A stretch of 64,000 nucleotides of DNA from Paraglaciecola chathamensis S18K6 (GCA_000314955.1 BAEM01000014.1:32363-96362), one strand, 5' to 3'; shown: positions 51,059-61,025, numbered from the stretch's first letter. Translations and numbers: made by a program. The notes: generated from the letters alone by a model not told the origin.

Positions 51059-53515
51059 TTATTTCCCGTTAAGCACGGCCTCGTACACCAAGCTAATAAC
51101 ACTACCGTACTTACCGGTTTCAAACGTTTTACCTGCGAACTCCACATGGCCGCTGTCATCTTCTTGTACTTTTGAATGCCGTGCATTGCTCAGTAAAAAT
51201 ATCGCTAAGTCGTATTTGGGATCAATCACCGAAACTGTGCCTGTCCATCCTGTATGCCCATAGGCTTGCGCGCTAGCGTAAGGGCCAAAATGCCACTTGC
51301 TTTGCCCATGCCCTGCTCGGCGCCAGCCCAAACCATAGCTGTCGTCCCGTTCTTCTGGTTTGATAAATTGCTGTAATGCTGCTTCATCAAATATTTGGGT
51401 TTGCCCGTAGCCTCCGCCGTTTAAAAGTAACTGCCCCAACACGGCTAGGTCGTCCACCGTAGAAAACAAGCCAGCATGGCCTGCCACACCGCCAAGGGAA
51501 TAAAAGGCTTTTTCATCATGCACTTCGCCTTGCAACACATATTCACGCATATTATCGAAGCTAACGCGCCCACCGCGGCTATTGCCTTGAATTTCAGTGG
51601 CTGCAAATTCTGCTTTCGCTCGACCTTTTAACAATGGGTTAAACAAGGTGTTGGTTAATCCCAAGGGTTGATAAATTTGATGTTCCACGTAGGCATCTAG
51701 CCCCATGCCAGTTAATCGCTCAACCAACATACCTAGCAACATATAATCGGTATCGCTGTACACAGCCTTAACATTGCGCCCCATGGCAAAGGGTACGCGA
51801 TTGAGCAATAGCTGGTCCGTTCGCTGTGGGTTTTGCGAATATAGGCTCTTGCTTACGCCGTTGTCAGGCGTGAAAAAACGCACTTGTGGGGCGTAGCCAG
51901 CGGTATGCGTAAGCAAATCTCGCACTAAGCGAGTATCACGGCCACCACCTTGGTAATCGGGCATGTATTGCTCAATTGGCGCATTCACGTCCAGTTTCCC
52001 TTCGCTAACCAACTTCATCAAAGCCAAGTTGGTAGCAAACATCTTTGTGTTCGAAGCGATATCAAATAAGGTATCGGTGCGCATTTTTTGGGGGCTGGGG
52101 AGTAATTCGCCACCATCAGCATATTTACGGGCGTCACCGTATGCACTGCGTTTAATAATTTCGCCGTTTTGCATCACCAACAATACCGCACCTGGAAACC
52201 CGTTTTTGACGTCTTGCTCTATTAAGTCATCGACTTGTTTGAATCGGTTTTGATAGGACGCGCTATTATCAACCAAGACGGGGGATGGGATCGTTACCTT
52301 TAACTCGCTACCTTGTGGCAGAATATTATCCACTCGCAAAGTATTCATTCCGTCTCGCGTGCGACGTTTTAGGCTGTACTCGTAGCTTTCATCCGGGGCG
52401 AAAGGCTGAGTTATATTGAGTTTTTGGCCGTTCACATAAATATCTGCTTTCGCTGCGCCTTGGCTGGTTAGTTGAATTTGACCGCGCCCTTGGTAGGCTT
52501 TAAAACGTTTACGATCGTTAACTAGCTGCCGAGTGCTGCGTTGTTGCATAGGAAAAACCTCGTCCACTTGCCCATGCTTTACCACTTTAATATCTTTTGT
52601 CTGAGGAACTTGCTCTTCTATATAGCGAGCCATCAAGGTTTTGGCTTTTTTATTAAAGTATTTATCCAGTAAAGCAAAAATGGCCGCGGCAGTTTTGCTG
52701 TCTGCTTTACCTGTTACTTGCCAAGGTAAAAAATGCATCTGAAACGCACTGATCGCATTTCTTGTTTGCTCGTCTCGTATGCCCGTTTCAAGCACGTTAT
52801 AGCCATAGGCTCGCAATGCACTTTGTACTAGCCCAATGTTCGGTTGGTATTGATTAAAGCGCTGCCAGTACTGTTCAAATGTGTCATTGTCATACCATGC
52901 GCCAATTCCTGCTTGGTACAATTCGAACCAGGGAAACCGCGGACCCGGGTCATTTTTGCGTGCCGGGGCAATATCCGCGTGCCCTACAACGCGCGTGGGT
53001 GATATATCGGGGTTGCGCGCAAGTATGTCTTTGCTTAGGGCAATTAACAATTCGATTTGTTTAGGGTCGTAGTCAGGAAATACACATAAGCGATTTTCGC
53101 CATGCTCTGACGTTGTCTTCGCTTCACTATCAAAATGGCACTCAGGCACATTGACTATTTCAATGCCGATTGAAGAATCGTTTAGTTCGCTGCGCCCTTG
53201 CCACACACTATTACCCGCATGCCAAGCGCGTTTGTCTTCATCCACTAGCTTAAGGATTTCCAGCGAATCATTAGGATAACTAGGATCATTCGATTCAGGG
53301 ATAAGGTAGTGGGCACTCAATCCACCCTCGTCGACCAACGCGTGAACCGATTTCTGATAGTCGATAGCTGTGAAATGCATAACTAAAAATTTGACTCGAT
53401 GGCCAAAGTTTTTTGAAGGCATATCGCTAATCGGCATAGTCGCGCAGCTGACGATACCTACCGTTAATATGCTTATCAAGACAGAACGCTGCCAACTGGC
53501 TATAAGTTTTTTCAT
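51059..53515 (-). CDS. Lipoprotein fusing AmiD-like amidase, peptidoglycan-binding and serine hydrolase (YfeW/PBP4b-like) domains
   Basis: An 818-residue lipoprotein, signal ending IVSC (lipidated Cys24). Residues ~40-220 are an Amidase_2 domain, with zinc ligands H47 (VMHFTA) and the His and Asp of VGHADIAPARKNDPGPRFPW, closely like AmiD. A peptidoglycan-binding helical domain follows (~230-300). The C-terminal half (~430-818) is a serine hydrolase: SNTK (FDIASNTKMFATNL), YSD (VYSDTDYMLLGML) and HTG (YGHTGWTGT), resembling E. coli YfeW/PBP4b. One enzyme could thus cut the MurNAc-peptide bond and then attack the peptide. Divergent from a TonB receptor. Confidence 0.92.
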   Translation of the reverse strand: MKKLIASWQRSVLISILTVGIVSCATMPISDMPSKNFGHRVKFLVMHFTAIDYQKSVHALVDEGGLSAHYLIPESNDPSYPNDSLEILKLVDEDKRAWHAGNSVWQGRSELNDSSIGIEIVNVPECHFDSEAKTTSEHGENRLCVFPDYDPKQIELLIALSKDILARNPDISPTRVVGHADIAPARKNDPGPRFPWFELYQAGIGAWYDNDTFEQYWQRFNQYQPNIGLVQSALRAYGYNVLETGIRDEQTRNAISAFQMHFLPWQVTGKADSKTAAAIFALLDKYFNKKAKTLMARYIEEQVPQTKDIKVVKHGQVDEVFPMQQRSTRQLVNDRKRFKAYQGRGQIQLTSQGAAKADIYVNGQKLNITQPFAPDESYEYSLKRRTRDGMNTLRVDNILPQGSELKVTIPSPVLVDNSASYQNRFKQVDDLIEQDVKNGFPGAVLLVMQNGEIIKRSAYGDARKYADGGELLPSPQKMRTDTLFDIASNTKMFATNLALMKLVSEGKLDVNAPIEQYMPDYQGGGRDTRLVRDLLTHTAGYAPQVRFFTPDNGVSKSLYSQNPQRTDQLLLNRVPFAMGRNVKAVYSDTDYMLLGMLVERLTGMGLDAYVEHQIYQPLGLTNTLFNPLLKGRAKAEFAATEIQGNSRGGRVSFDNMREYVLQGEVHDEKAFYSLGGVAGHAGLFSTVDDLAVLGQLLLNGGGYGQTQIFDEAALQQFIKPEERDDSYGLGWRRAGHGQSKWHFGPYASAQAYGHTGWTGTVSVIDPKYDLAIFLLSNARHSKVQEDDSGHVEFAGKTFETGKYGSVISLVYEAVLNGK

Positions 53516-53963
53516 GATACTGAGGATATCCCGTTAGCTTTTTATCTGCCAGATCACTTTTTATTCTTAGCAGATCACAGTTTAGAATAATTAATTACTG
53601 TTATAATAAATAATCTGAATAATAATTCCATAACTTAATGTTCAGTTTTACCACATGAGACAGCAGAGCAATATATATCAGCTTCGCGTTATGTTGCGTG
53701 CGAGTTTGCGTTGTATTTTATTCAATCAACAGACTGTCTTTTATACAGCAACTGCTAAATAGGGTAATAAAAAATACCCTTATACATTCGTCTAACACGC
53801 ATTCTTACCCGTTTTTAAGTCAATCACGAATTTTTCACATATACGTAACAGATAAATTATTACTAAAAAACTGACAATAAAGAACATATTATTCTTGACG
53901 ATACTGAATATTGTTTGTTAAATGTTCAGACAACAATAATAAAAAATGACTTTATGAAGGCTT
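53516..53963. promoter_or_regulatory. Divergent regulatory region between amidase fusion and TonB receptor
   Basis: A gene-free, very AT-rich 448 bp. For the receptor, TTGACG (53895-53900), a 17-bp spacer and TTAAAT (53918-53923) form a promoter. AGATAAATTATTA at 53850-53862 resembles the palindrome found before the MurR-like gene. TAATAAATAATCT at 53604-53616, nearer the amidase gene, is a poorer match. The long region suggests regulation in both directions. Confidence 0.55.
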
Positions 53964-56900
53964 ATGAGTCGTCGTCCTCAAATAAAAAAGCACAAGCAAC
54001 AAATAGGTGAACACATGGCTACACAATCTAGGAATTTCATACAACAACGGATATACAGTGCCATGCAAGGTGCATGGAACAATCGCGCAACCACGCTTTC
54101 AGCGGTACTGCTTGCCAGCTCTTTGGCAGGCGCGCCCGCTGCTCTAGCGCAACAAGCTGGCGGCATAAAAGGTAAGGTTGAAACTCAAGCGGCTGACATC
54201 GCAGTAAGTGATGTAACGGTTACTGCGTCAAGTAACGTGATGCCCAAACCTAGAACAGTAAAAACAAAAGCGGATGGCAGCTATGTTCTACCTGCATTGA
54301 AACCAGGCAGATATACGCTAACGTTTACTTCTTCTGACGGTACGGTGCGCCAAACCCAAGTCGATGTATTGCTAGACCAAACATCTAACGTTGATGTAGC
54401 GTTTGAAGCTGCACCTGTTGATAGCACCGAAGTCATTCAAATTGTTGGCTCTCGTATCAGCCGCGAAGGGGATTCTTCGTTGACCAATTCCCTAGGCGAA
54501 GATGTCATTTCTCGCGTACCTACTGGACAAGATTACCGCTCTTTATTAGCTATCATTCCGGGAGTTCAATACTCAGAAAATGCCACTCTTGGCCCATCAG
54601 CTGGTGGTTCGGGTCGTGATAACAAATACGGTTTTGATGGGGTAGACGTTTCGCTACCCATGTACGGAAACCTTGCATCTGAGCCTTCAACGCAAGATGT
54701 TGCCTATGTATCAATTGATCGCGGGGGTGCAAAAGCAATTGGTTTTAACCGTGCAGGCGGTTTATCCATTAACACCTTATCAAAGTCTGGCACAAACGAA
54801 TTTCACGCCAGTGTAGAGTACCGTATCGAACCTGCGAGCTTGTCAGCAGACCGAGATACAACAGAAAGCACAACGTCGACTTTTGAAGAAGACAAAACCT
54901 GGATGAGCGCCAATGTCAGCGGCGCCCTGATTGAAGATGAATTGTATTTTTATGGTTCTTACTTTGGCCCGGAAATCACCCGCGACAATAAAGAAACGGC
55001 TTATGGCCCAACAAAAGAATACGAAAGTGACCGTGATGAATATTTCGGTAAATTAACCTGGGCCCCTACCGAAGACCTGTTATTCAACGTTAGCTACAGA
55101 ACGTCTGATAAAGAGGTTGTAGGCGACTCTGTTGATTCGAAAGCGGCTGATTCGACGTCTGAAGGTAGTTCAGTATCACAAGATATATTCACCATCGATG
55201 GGTCATATATTATCGATGATTACACCACGTTAACCTTCCAGTACAGTGACTTTAAAAACGAAAACTCGAGTCGCCCTGACACAATTTATTCAAGTGTCAC
55301 TCCCACTATTGGCGGCTCTCTTGATCTAAATAACTTGGATCAACAAGGCCTATTCTTTGTGCCGACTATCAGAACTGATGAAGGTTTTGATGCACAGACA
55401 GCACAAGTATTGATCGATACGTATGGCTACCTTGATGATGCAGGTGTAATAACCGGTGGCGGCAATATTGGTGGCGCATCTCTGATTAACAACCAAGACT
55501 TCTCACGTCAGAGTTTTGAAGTTGCTCTTGACCATGAAATGGAATTAGGCAACACCGTGCACAATATTCATATTGGTGGGCAGTGGAAAGAAAGCGAAGA
55601 GGTGCTGACTCGCCTGTCAAACGGTTGGGGCGCAATCAGCTATAACGGCGGTTTAGGCGTAGATACCAACTTTGAAACGGATGAGGCTATCTATTACAGC
55701 GCCACCGTTTACTCAAATAGCTTAAATGGCGAAGAGAACCTAAACCCACTGACTTCAACATCTGAAGTTATCAACATTGAAGTGAACGATACAATTGAGC
55801 ATGGCGACTTTACCTATAACGTGGGCTTCTTGTTCAGTAATGACACTTTATACGGCCAAGGGTTAAGAGAAAACTCAGCCAACGCTTCTGGTTACGAAGT
55901 CGCGCCAGGCAACAAATACAAAATGTATGAGCTTGACTTTATGGACATGATCCAGCCACGTCTAGGTATTACTTGGGCGTACAACGGTCGCGATACTGTG
56001 TTTGCTAACTTCGCTAGTTATAACCCTGATACCACGTCTTTGGCGCGTGCTGCATCTTGGGATCGTAACAACCAATCAACTCAAGTAGTTTACTTTGATG
56101 CCGACGGTGCATTCATTGGCAACACTGAAGCAAACGGTTCATCAGGTAAATTATTCCAAGATGACATGGATGCTCGTCGTACTGACGAAATCACCATAGG
56201 TATGACGAAGTACATATCAAATGAATTCTTTGTACGCACTCACTTACGTCAGCGTAAGGCTTTCCACGCATGGGAAGATCAACCTAATAACGCCCGCACT
56301 TACGGTGATTACGGCCCGTTTGGAGGCGTACCTGAAAACTTGCGCGACAAAGGCTTATTTATCCCCGATTTAGCTGAGCAATATGCCAGCATGGGATTAA
56401 GTGCCAGTGATGGTAGTTATGTTATTGCCGAATTAGATGGCGCTGAAAATACGTATTACGAGTGGAGTATTGAAGGTGACTATACCGGCGACAACTACTA
56501 CTTGAACGTGTCTTACGTATGGAGTCATTACTACGGTAACTATGACCAAGACATTACAAGTACAGCCTCTGACGGCAACTTGTTTGTTGGCTCGTCTAAC
56601 TTAGGTGACGGCCCCGGCCGCATGTTGTGGGATGGTAAATCAGGTACCCTGAATGGCGACCGTCCTCATGTGCTCAAAGCCCTAGGTTATTACACCACTG
56701 ATTGGAATGCCGACATTGGTTTCAACTTTGTCTTCCAGTCTGGTGATGTATGGGAAGCGTGGGATGGCGGAGCTTACGGTTACTCAAGCTCAACTATTCG
56801 TTACTCTGAACCCGCTGGTAGCCGCCGTGAATCAAGCCATTGGCAGTTAGACTTAAACTATGCACAAGCATTCAACCTAACGGAAGATCTAGAGTTGCAG

Positions 56901-57041
56901 TTTAAAGCTGACGTATTCAACGTGTTTGACCGTCAAACCGGTTACAACTATCAACCTATCGTGTCTAGCGCCACCTTTGGTGAAGCACGAAACTTGATAA
57001 ACCCACGCCGTGTGCAACTTTCGGTTAGTTTAAATTACTAA
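53964..57041 (+). CDS. TonB-dependent receptor with N-terminal carboxypeptidase-regulatory-like domain
   Basis: A 1025-residue outer-membrane receptor. A long signal region (hydrophobic TTLSAVLLASSLAGAPAALA) precedes a CarboxypepD_reg/transthyretin-like domain (about 68-150: GGIKGKVETQAADIAVSDVTVTASS). Then come a TonB-box-like EVIQIVGSRISRE, the plug (about 165-290) and the beta-barrel ending FDRQTGYNYQ...RRVQLSVSLNY with a terminal aromatic. The promoter 41 bp upstream favours the ATG at 53964; an ATG at 54015 after AGGTGA is an alternative. The ligand is not readable; its enzyme neighbours suggest muropeptides or aminosugar oligomers. Confidence 0.9.
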   Translation: MSRRPQIKKHKQQIGEHMATQSRNFIQQRIYSAMQGAWNNRATTLSAVLLASSLAGAPAALAQQAGGIKGKVETQAADIAVSDVTVTASSNVMPKPRTVKTKADGSYVLPALKPGRYTLTFTSSDGTVRQTQVDVLLDQTSNVDVAFEAAPVDSTEVIQIVGSRISREGDSSLTNSLGEDVISRVPTGQDYRSLLAIIPGVQYSENATLGPSAGGSGRDNKYGFDGVDVSLPMYGNLASEPSTQDVAYVSIDRGGAKAIGFNRAGGLSINTLSKSGTNEFHASVEYRIEPASLSADRDTTESTTSTFEEDKTWMSANVSGALIEDELYFYGSYFGPEITRDNKETAYGPTKEYESDRDEYFGKLTWAPTEDLLFNVSYRTSDKEVVGDSVDSKAADSTSEGSSVSQDIFTIDGSYIIDDYTTLTFQYSDFKNENSSRPDTIYSSVTPTIGGSLDLNNLDQQGLFFVPTIRTDEGFDAQTAQVLIDTYGYLDDAGVITGGGNIGGASLINNQDFSRQSFEVALDHEMELGNTVHNIHIGGQWKESEEVLTRLSNGWGAISYNGGLGVDTNFETDEAIYYSATVYSNSLNGEENLNPLTSTSEVINIEVNDTIEHGDFTYNVGFLFSNDTLYGQGLRENSANASGYEVAPGNKYKMYELDFMDMIQPRLGITWAYNGRDTVFANFASYNPDTTSLARAASWDRNNQSTQVVYFDADGAFIGNTEANGSSGKLFQDDMDARRTDEITIGMTKYISNEFFVRTHLRQRKAFHAWEDQPNNARTYGDYGPFGGVPENLRDKGLFIPDLAEQYASMGLSASDGSYVIAELDGAENTYYEWSIEGDYTGDNYYLNVSYVWSHYYGNYDQDITSTASDGNLFVGSSNLGDGPGRMLWDGKSGTLNGDRPHVLKALGYYTTDWNADIGFNFVFQSGDVWEAWDGGAYGYSSSTIRYSEPAGSRRESSHWQLDLNYAQAFNLTEDLELQFKADVFNVFDRQTGYNYQPIVSSATFGEARNLINPRRVQLSVSLNY

Positions 57042-57087
57042 TCCAGCTTGACGACTATCCTTAGCGAATACAGGTAGTTGTTTGTTT

Positions 57088-57116
57088 ATCCCCGCTTATG
57101 GCGGGGATTTTTTTAT
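57088..57116 (+). terminator. Terminator after the TonB receptor
   Basis: ATCCCCGC pairs perfectly with GCGGGGAT around TTATG, followed by TTTTTTTAT. It ends the receptor transcript, so the hexosaminidase downstream needs its own promoter or read-through. Confidence 0.9.
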
Positions 57117-57208
57117 CTATTTTAATTTTTGTCACGCGCTATCTTATTGCATCAACGCATGGTGTTATTGCACAGAGCGTAGTCGCGCTATTTTTTCAGG
57201 AGTGAGTC

Positions 57209-59110
57209 ATGGGCGTTAGGCCAGTGCGTATTTTGTTAATCAGTTTATTGGTCTTAACCTTTGTTTCCTGCGCAAACAAACCAACTGTTGATCCGCGAAT
57301 TGAAGCCTTAGTAGCCCAAAAGCTAATGCTCGATATACGCTATTTTTGTCGTGAAAATGACATCAATCCTGCGACGCAGCGTTGCACCACTCCTGTGACC
57401 ACATTACCTGACGAGCTTAAAGACATGGTTGCTGATACGGGTATCGGCGGCATTATTCTGTTTGCCAATAATTTGCAAGACACTGAACAAATGATCCGTT
57501 TAAACCGTGACTTGCAAGCTGCATCGGCAGCAGGCGGCCACTCTCCTTTACTTATATCCATAGACCAAGAAGGCGGGCGCGTGGTGCGCATTCCGCAAAA
57601 TATAAGCACAGCATTTAGTGGTAATATGGCCATTGGTGCCACCTACGCAGAACATGGAACACACTTTGCCACTCTCAGCGGAGACGTAATTGCGAAAGAG
57701 CTAGCGGTACTGGGCTTTAATGTGAATTTTGCACCATCGGTAGATGTGAATGTAAACCCAGAGAACCCAGTGATAAACGTACGTTCGTTCGGCGAAGATC
57801 CTCACGTCGTATCTCAGTTGGGCTTCGCGCAAATGCAAGCCATGCAAAATAACAAGGTGATTGCTGCACTAAAACATTTTCCAGGCCACGGTGATACCAG
57901 TACCGACAGCCATTCAGGCTTACCCTTGGTAGAGCATGATTTAGCCCAAATAAAAGCGGTAGACCTCGCCCCATTTCAATATGCCATCGAGCATGGTGAC
58001 CCCGGCATGATCATGACTGCCCATATTCAATACCCAGCACTTGATAACAGCATGTTCACTGCTACCAATGGTACAAAAACGGTGCTACCGGCCACAATGT
58101 CGCGGGCAATTCTAACTGACCTGTTAAGAGACAAAATGGGCTTTAATGGTGTAATCATTACCGATGCGCTGGATATGGCCGCCATCGCGCACTTTTATGA
58201 ACCCACAGAAGCGGTGCTACAAACATTTAAAGCAGGCACAGACATCGCTCTAATGCCATTAGCCATCCGCACGGCACAAGACATACCTAAACTTAAAAAG
58301 ATGATTACAGATTTAGCCTATAGCGTGCAAACAGGTGAATTATCATTAGCAGAAGTAGAGCAGTCAGTCGCGCGTATTAATACCTTAAAACAGCGCTATG
58401 TTCCCACTGAAAAAGAACAACTTACTTTGTCTCAAGCTCTAGTAAAGGCCCGAAAAACACTGGCTTCTCCAGCACATTTAAAAGCAGAACAAGAGCTAGC
58501 GAACAGTGCAATCGTGGCGATTAAAAACCAGCAAGCATGGCCGATAAAACCAGCCACCAAAATCATTCAGTTAGTGATGCCTGATAACAGCAAATGCATG
58601 GCAATGACCACTGCGCTAGATGATGCACTAAAAGCGACTCCCTCAACAACTGATGTTGCTATTCGCTGTGCCAGTCTTGTTAGCGACACAACACAGCACA
58701 TTATTGCTCAACAACGCACCGCGCAACTGGTTATTTTTAGTGATATCACTCCGCAACAAAGCTTGGTAGAGATGGGCGGCATGGATGACATTACCGATTG
58801 GCGCCTACGGCCGAAAAAAGAAGCCTTGGACGCAAAACTAATGTCATTAATGAAAGAGGTAAAACCCCATCAAATATCGTTACTGATTAGCATGCGCACC
58901 CCCTATGCAGTCGTCGATTACGCGGATTACCTTGATGGCATCTTGGCAAGTTTTGCCTATAACACACAAGTCACAGAGCAAGTCGATGCTAGTGGGCAAG
59001 CAACGTTATATTATGACGGTCCAATCTATCGCGCGTTAGCCAATATACTGGTGGGTAATCAACGAGCAACAGGTGCTCTGCCGGTTAGTATCGATAAAGT
59101 GAACGATTAA
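57209..59110 (+). CDS. Lipoprotein GH3 beta-N-acetylhexosaminidase (NagZ-like)
   Basis: A 633-residue enzyme, much longer than cytosolic NagZ (~340). A lipoprotein-type signal ends near FVSC (Cys21). The GH3 barrel (~25-395) holds LLISIDQEGGRVVRI and the NagZ-specific loop KHFPGHGDTSTDSHSGLP with the catalytic His/Asp pair; the nucleophile is the Asp in VIITDALDMAAI. A C-terminal alpha/beta domain (~420-633) matches the two-domain form of Bacillus NagZ. It would cut GlcNAc from GlcNAc-MurNAc fragments in the periplasm or at the cell surface. AGGAG precedes the ATG. Confidence 0.92.
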   Translation: MGVRPVRILLISLLVLTFVSCANKPTVDPRIEALVAQKLMLDIRYFCRENDINPATQRCTTPVTTLPDELKDMVADTGIGGIILFANNLQDTEQMIRLNRDLQAASAAGGHSPLLISIDQEGGRVVRIPQNISTAFSGNMAIGATYAEHGTHFATLSGDVIAKELAVLGFNVNFAPSVDVNVNPENPVINVRSFGEDPHVVSQLGFAQMQAMQNNKVIAALKHFPGHGDTSTDSHSGLPLVEHDLAQIKAVDLAPFQYAIEHGDPGMIMTAHIQYPALDNSMFTATNGTKTVLPATMSRAILTDLLRDKMGFNGVIITDALDMAAIAHFYEPTEAVLQTFKAGTDIALMPLAIRTAQDIPKLKKMITDLAYSVQTGELSLAEVEQSVARINTLKQRYVPTEKEQLTLSQALVKARKTLASPAHLKAEQELANSAIVAIKNQQAWPIKPATKIIQLVMPDNSKCMAMTTALDDALKATPSTTDVAIRCASLVSDTTQHIIAQQRTAQLVIFSDITPQQSLVEMGGMDDITDWRLRPKKEALDAKLMSLMKEVKPHQISLLISMRTPYAVVDYADYLDGILASFAYNTQVTEQVDASGQATLYYDGPIYRALANILVGNQRATGALPVSIDKVND

Positions 59111-59187
59111 TCATCAAACAACTCAACCATGGGTGAATGCGTGAAATATTCTGTCAAGTAAACGGTCTTGTTAAGGCACAGGCCGTT

Positions 59188-59205
59188 ACTTGTTGATTGG
59201 TATTA
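59188..59205 (-). repeat. Possible remnant of the MITE-like repeat end
   Basis: ACTTGTTGATTGGTATTA resembles the inverted left end (ACTTATTAATGCGGATTGGTATTA shortened by six bases). It is short, so chance is possible. Confidence 0.35.
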
Positions 59206-59245
59206 AATAGTACAAAGCAAGCAATTTTGAACCCTTGGAGAAACG

Positions 59246-59647
59246 ATGGCATTTAACGATACGTTTCGCATCAGTAGTCATGGCGTGGTTTTCAATGCGT
59301 TAGGACAAGTGCTTTTATTGAAAGCCACCTACGGTAATTGCGCCTGGGGGTTGCCCGGAGGCGCACTCGAGCCCGGTGAAACGATTCATCAGGCTTTGCT
59401 GCGAGAATGTTATGAGGAGCTTGGCGTAAATGTTGAAATTGACTACCTATCTGGTGTGTATTTTCACAGTGCGCACAATTCACAAGCCTGTATTTTTAAA
59501 GTGCGATTGCCAGAACAAGCCATATGTCTAAGTGACGAACACAGCGAATATGGTTATTTTGATATTGAAACACTGTCACCTGTTCAAAAACAGCGCATTC
59601 AACAATGCGCTGCGTTTACAGGTCGCGTGGTCAGTGATGCGTTCTGA
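59246..59647 (+). CDS. Nudix hydrolase
   Basis: A 133-residue single-domain hydrolase. The Nudix box is complete: GGALEPGETIHQALLRECYEELGV matches Gx5Ex7REUxEExGU, giving the Mg2+-binding glutamates. Nudix enzymes hydrolyse nucleoside diphosphates linked to other groups, including nucleotide sugars. TTGGAG lies 6 nt before the ATG. It sits between the hexosaminidase and the MurR-like regulator, so a link to UDP-aminosugars is possible but unproven; it may be a bystander. Confidence 0.9.
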   Translation: MAFNDTFRISSHGVVFNALGQVLLLKATYGNCAWGLPGGALEPGETIHQALLRECYEELGVNVEIDYLSGVYFHSAHNSQACIFKVRLPEQAICLSDEHSEYGYFDIETLSPVQKQRIQQCAAFTGRVVSDAF

Positions 59648-59862
59648 ATGGTCTATCTGAAGCCTTGAGTAAACGGAGATACGTCATTCGCACTGCGGCG
59701 GAATAATACGCAAAACATAAGAAATTTTAAATTGAACTGTGTTTAGAGCAATTGAATAATTTATCGATTTATATTTAACCTTAACCGATAAAAACGGTAA
59801 GCTTATTGCTCTTATTTTTTCTGGGTTTTACACGTAAGTTGCTAAAATTACGGTAAACTAAA

Positions 59863-59875
59863 TAATAAATTATTA
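59863..59875. promoter_or_regulatory. Candidate operator of the MurR/RpiR-like regulator
   Basis: TAATAA-A-TTATTA, a perfect 6-bp inverted repeat about one base, ends 15 bp before the regulator start codon, where binding would repress its own gene. Related sequences lie at 60971-60983 (11 of 13 matching) and 53850-53862 (11 of 13). The AT-richness of the region weakens the case. Confidence 0.5.
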
Positions 59876-59889
59876 CTTAGAGTTGCTTA

Positions 59890-60738
59890 ATGTCTACTTT
59901 CACAAAAATAAAAGCCATTAAAGATACCTTATCAAATAGCGAACTGAAACTGGCTAAGTTTGTACTTAGTTCATCAAACGCGGTGCGTGACTTATCCTCA
60001 CAAGAGCTCGCAAACGTAGTCGGTGTCAGTCAATCCAGTGTGGTTAAGTTCGCCCAGAAACTCGGTTATAAAGGTTACCCAGCGTTTAAATTAGGGGTGA
60101 TCGATGCCTTAAATTCCACGACAACCGAGGGTAACCTACACGGCAAAATCACCCTTAATGACAGTTTCAAGCAAGTATCTGAGAAATTGCTCAGCAGTAA
60201 AGTGGCCGTATTAACAGAAACCAAAAACCTCAATGAAGAAGCTGCGTTTCATCAAGCTGTGGATTTGCTCAAATCCGCCAAACGCATTTTAATTTGCGGC
60301 TTAGGCGGCTCAGCGTTAGTGGGAAAGGATTTTTCTTACAAGCTACAAAAACTCGGAATGCTCGCCATTGAAGAGCCTGATATGCATGCGCAACTAGCGT
60401 TTGCAGCCACCCTATCGGAAAATGATGTGGTGTTTGCAATCAGTGAATCCGGTAGTACCCGAGAAATCGTCAACGTAGTCAAACAAGCCAAGCAAAATAA
60501 TTGCAAAGTGATCACAGTCACTCGCTACGGAGCGACGCCGGTTTCTGATCTTGCCGATATCAAATTGTATTCAGTTGCTGAAGAAGAATCAGCGCGTTTA
60601 TCCTCTATCATGGCGCGTACAGCACAAGAGTTTATTATCGACATTTTGTTTATCGCGATCACTCAGTCATCTCGCCAGGGACGCCTATTGCTCGAGAAAA
60701 CCAACTCTGTGGTCAGTGACTTTCGCCAATCGTCTTAA
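59890..60738 (+). CDS. MurR/RpiR-family regulator with SIS domain
   Basis: A 282-residue regulator. The N-terminal HTH_6 domain (about 1-75) has SSQELANVVGVSQSSVVKFAQKLGYKGYPAFK. A SIS sugar-phosphate-isomerase-like domain (about 110-260) has RILICGLGGSALVGKDFSYKL and VFAISESGSTREIVNVVKQAK, the phosphosugar site. MurR of E. coli senses MurNAc-6-phosphate and represses murQP; other family members sense ribose or glucosamine phosphates. Hexosaminidase and amidase neighbours favour an aminosugar ligand (inference). A candidate operator lies just upstream. The ribosome site is weak. Confidence 0.88.
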   Translation: MSTFTKIKAIKDTLSNSELKLAKFVLSSSNAVRDLSSQELANVVGVSQSSVVKFAQKLGYKGYPAFKLGVIDALNSTTTEGNLHGKITLNDSFKQVSEKLLSSKVAVLTETKNLNEEAAFHQAVDLLKSAKRILICGLGGSALVGKDFSYKLQKLGMLAIEEPDMHAQLAFAATLSENDVVFAISESGSTREIVNVVKQAKQNNCKVITVTRYGATPVSDLADIKLYSVAEEESARLSSIMARTAQEFIIDILFIAITQSSRQGRLLLEKTNSVVSDFRQSS

Positions 60739-60784
60739 CATTTCGCCAATATCCGCGCTAAATTCAGCTAAATACACTTAAATT

Positions 60785-60807
60785 CAGCGTAATTTACGCT
60801 GTTTTTT
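60785..60807 (+). terminator. Terminator after the MurR-like regulator
   Basis: CAGCGTA pairs with TACGCTG around ATT and is followed by six T. It separates the regulator from the second TonB receptor. Confidence 0.85.
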
Positions 60808-60970
60808 GGTTCTACTCGCCCTTTGCAGGGTAACTCCCTGATGGGATTAAAGTTATTTAATCCGGCCATTCCAACCCACTAAAAAATCAGTGCAAAGTTC
60901 AGTCGATCTGCGCATTTAGCAATCGCTAATCGGGCGAATAGTGAGCACGTAAACAGTTATTAACACCATT

Positions 60971-61025
60971 TAACAAATTATTCACGATACATTTGTTTGA
61001 ATATCAACCTAATGAGCAATACAAT
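60971..61025 (+). promoter_or_regulatory. Promoter and candidate operator of the second TonB receptor
   Basis: TTGAAT (60997-61002), a 17-bp spacer and TACAAT (61020-61025) form a promoter, which rules out start codons upstream of about 61030. TAACAAATTATTC at 60971-60983 matches the regulator palindrome at 11 of 13 positions and ends 13 bp before the -35. Confidence 0.6.
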
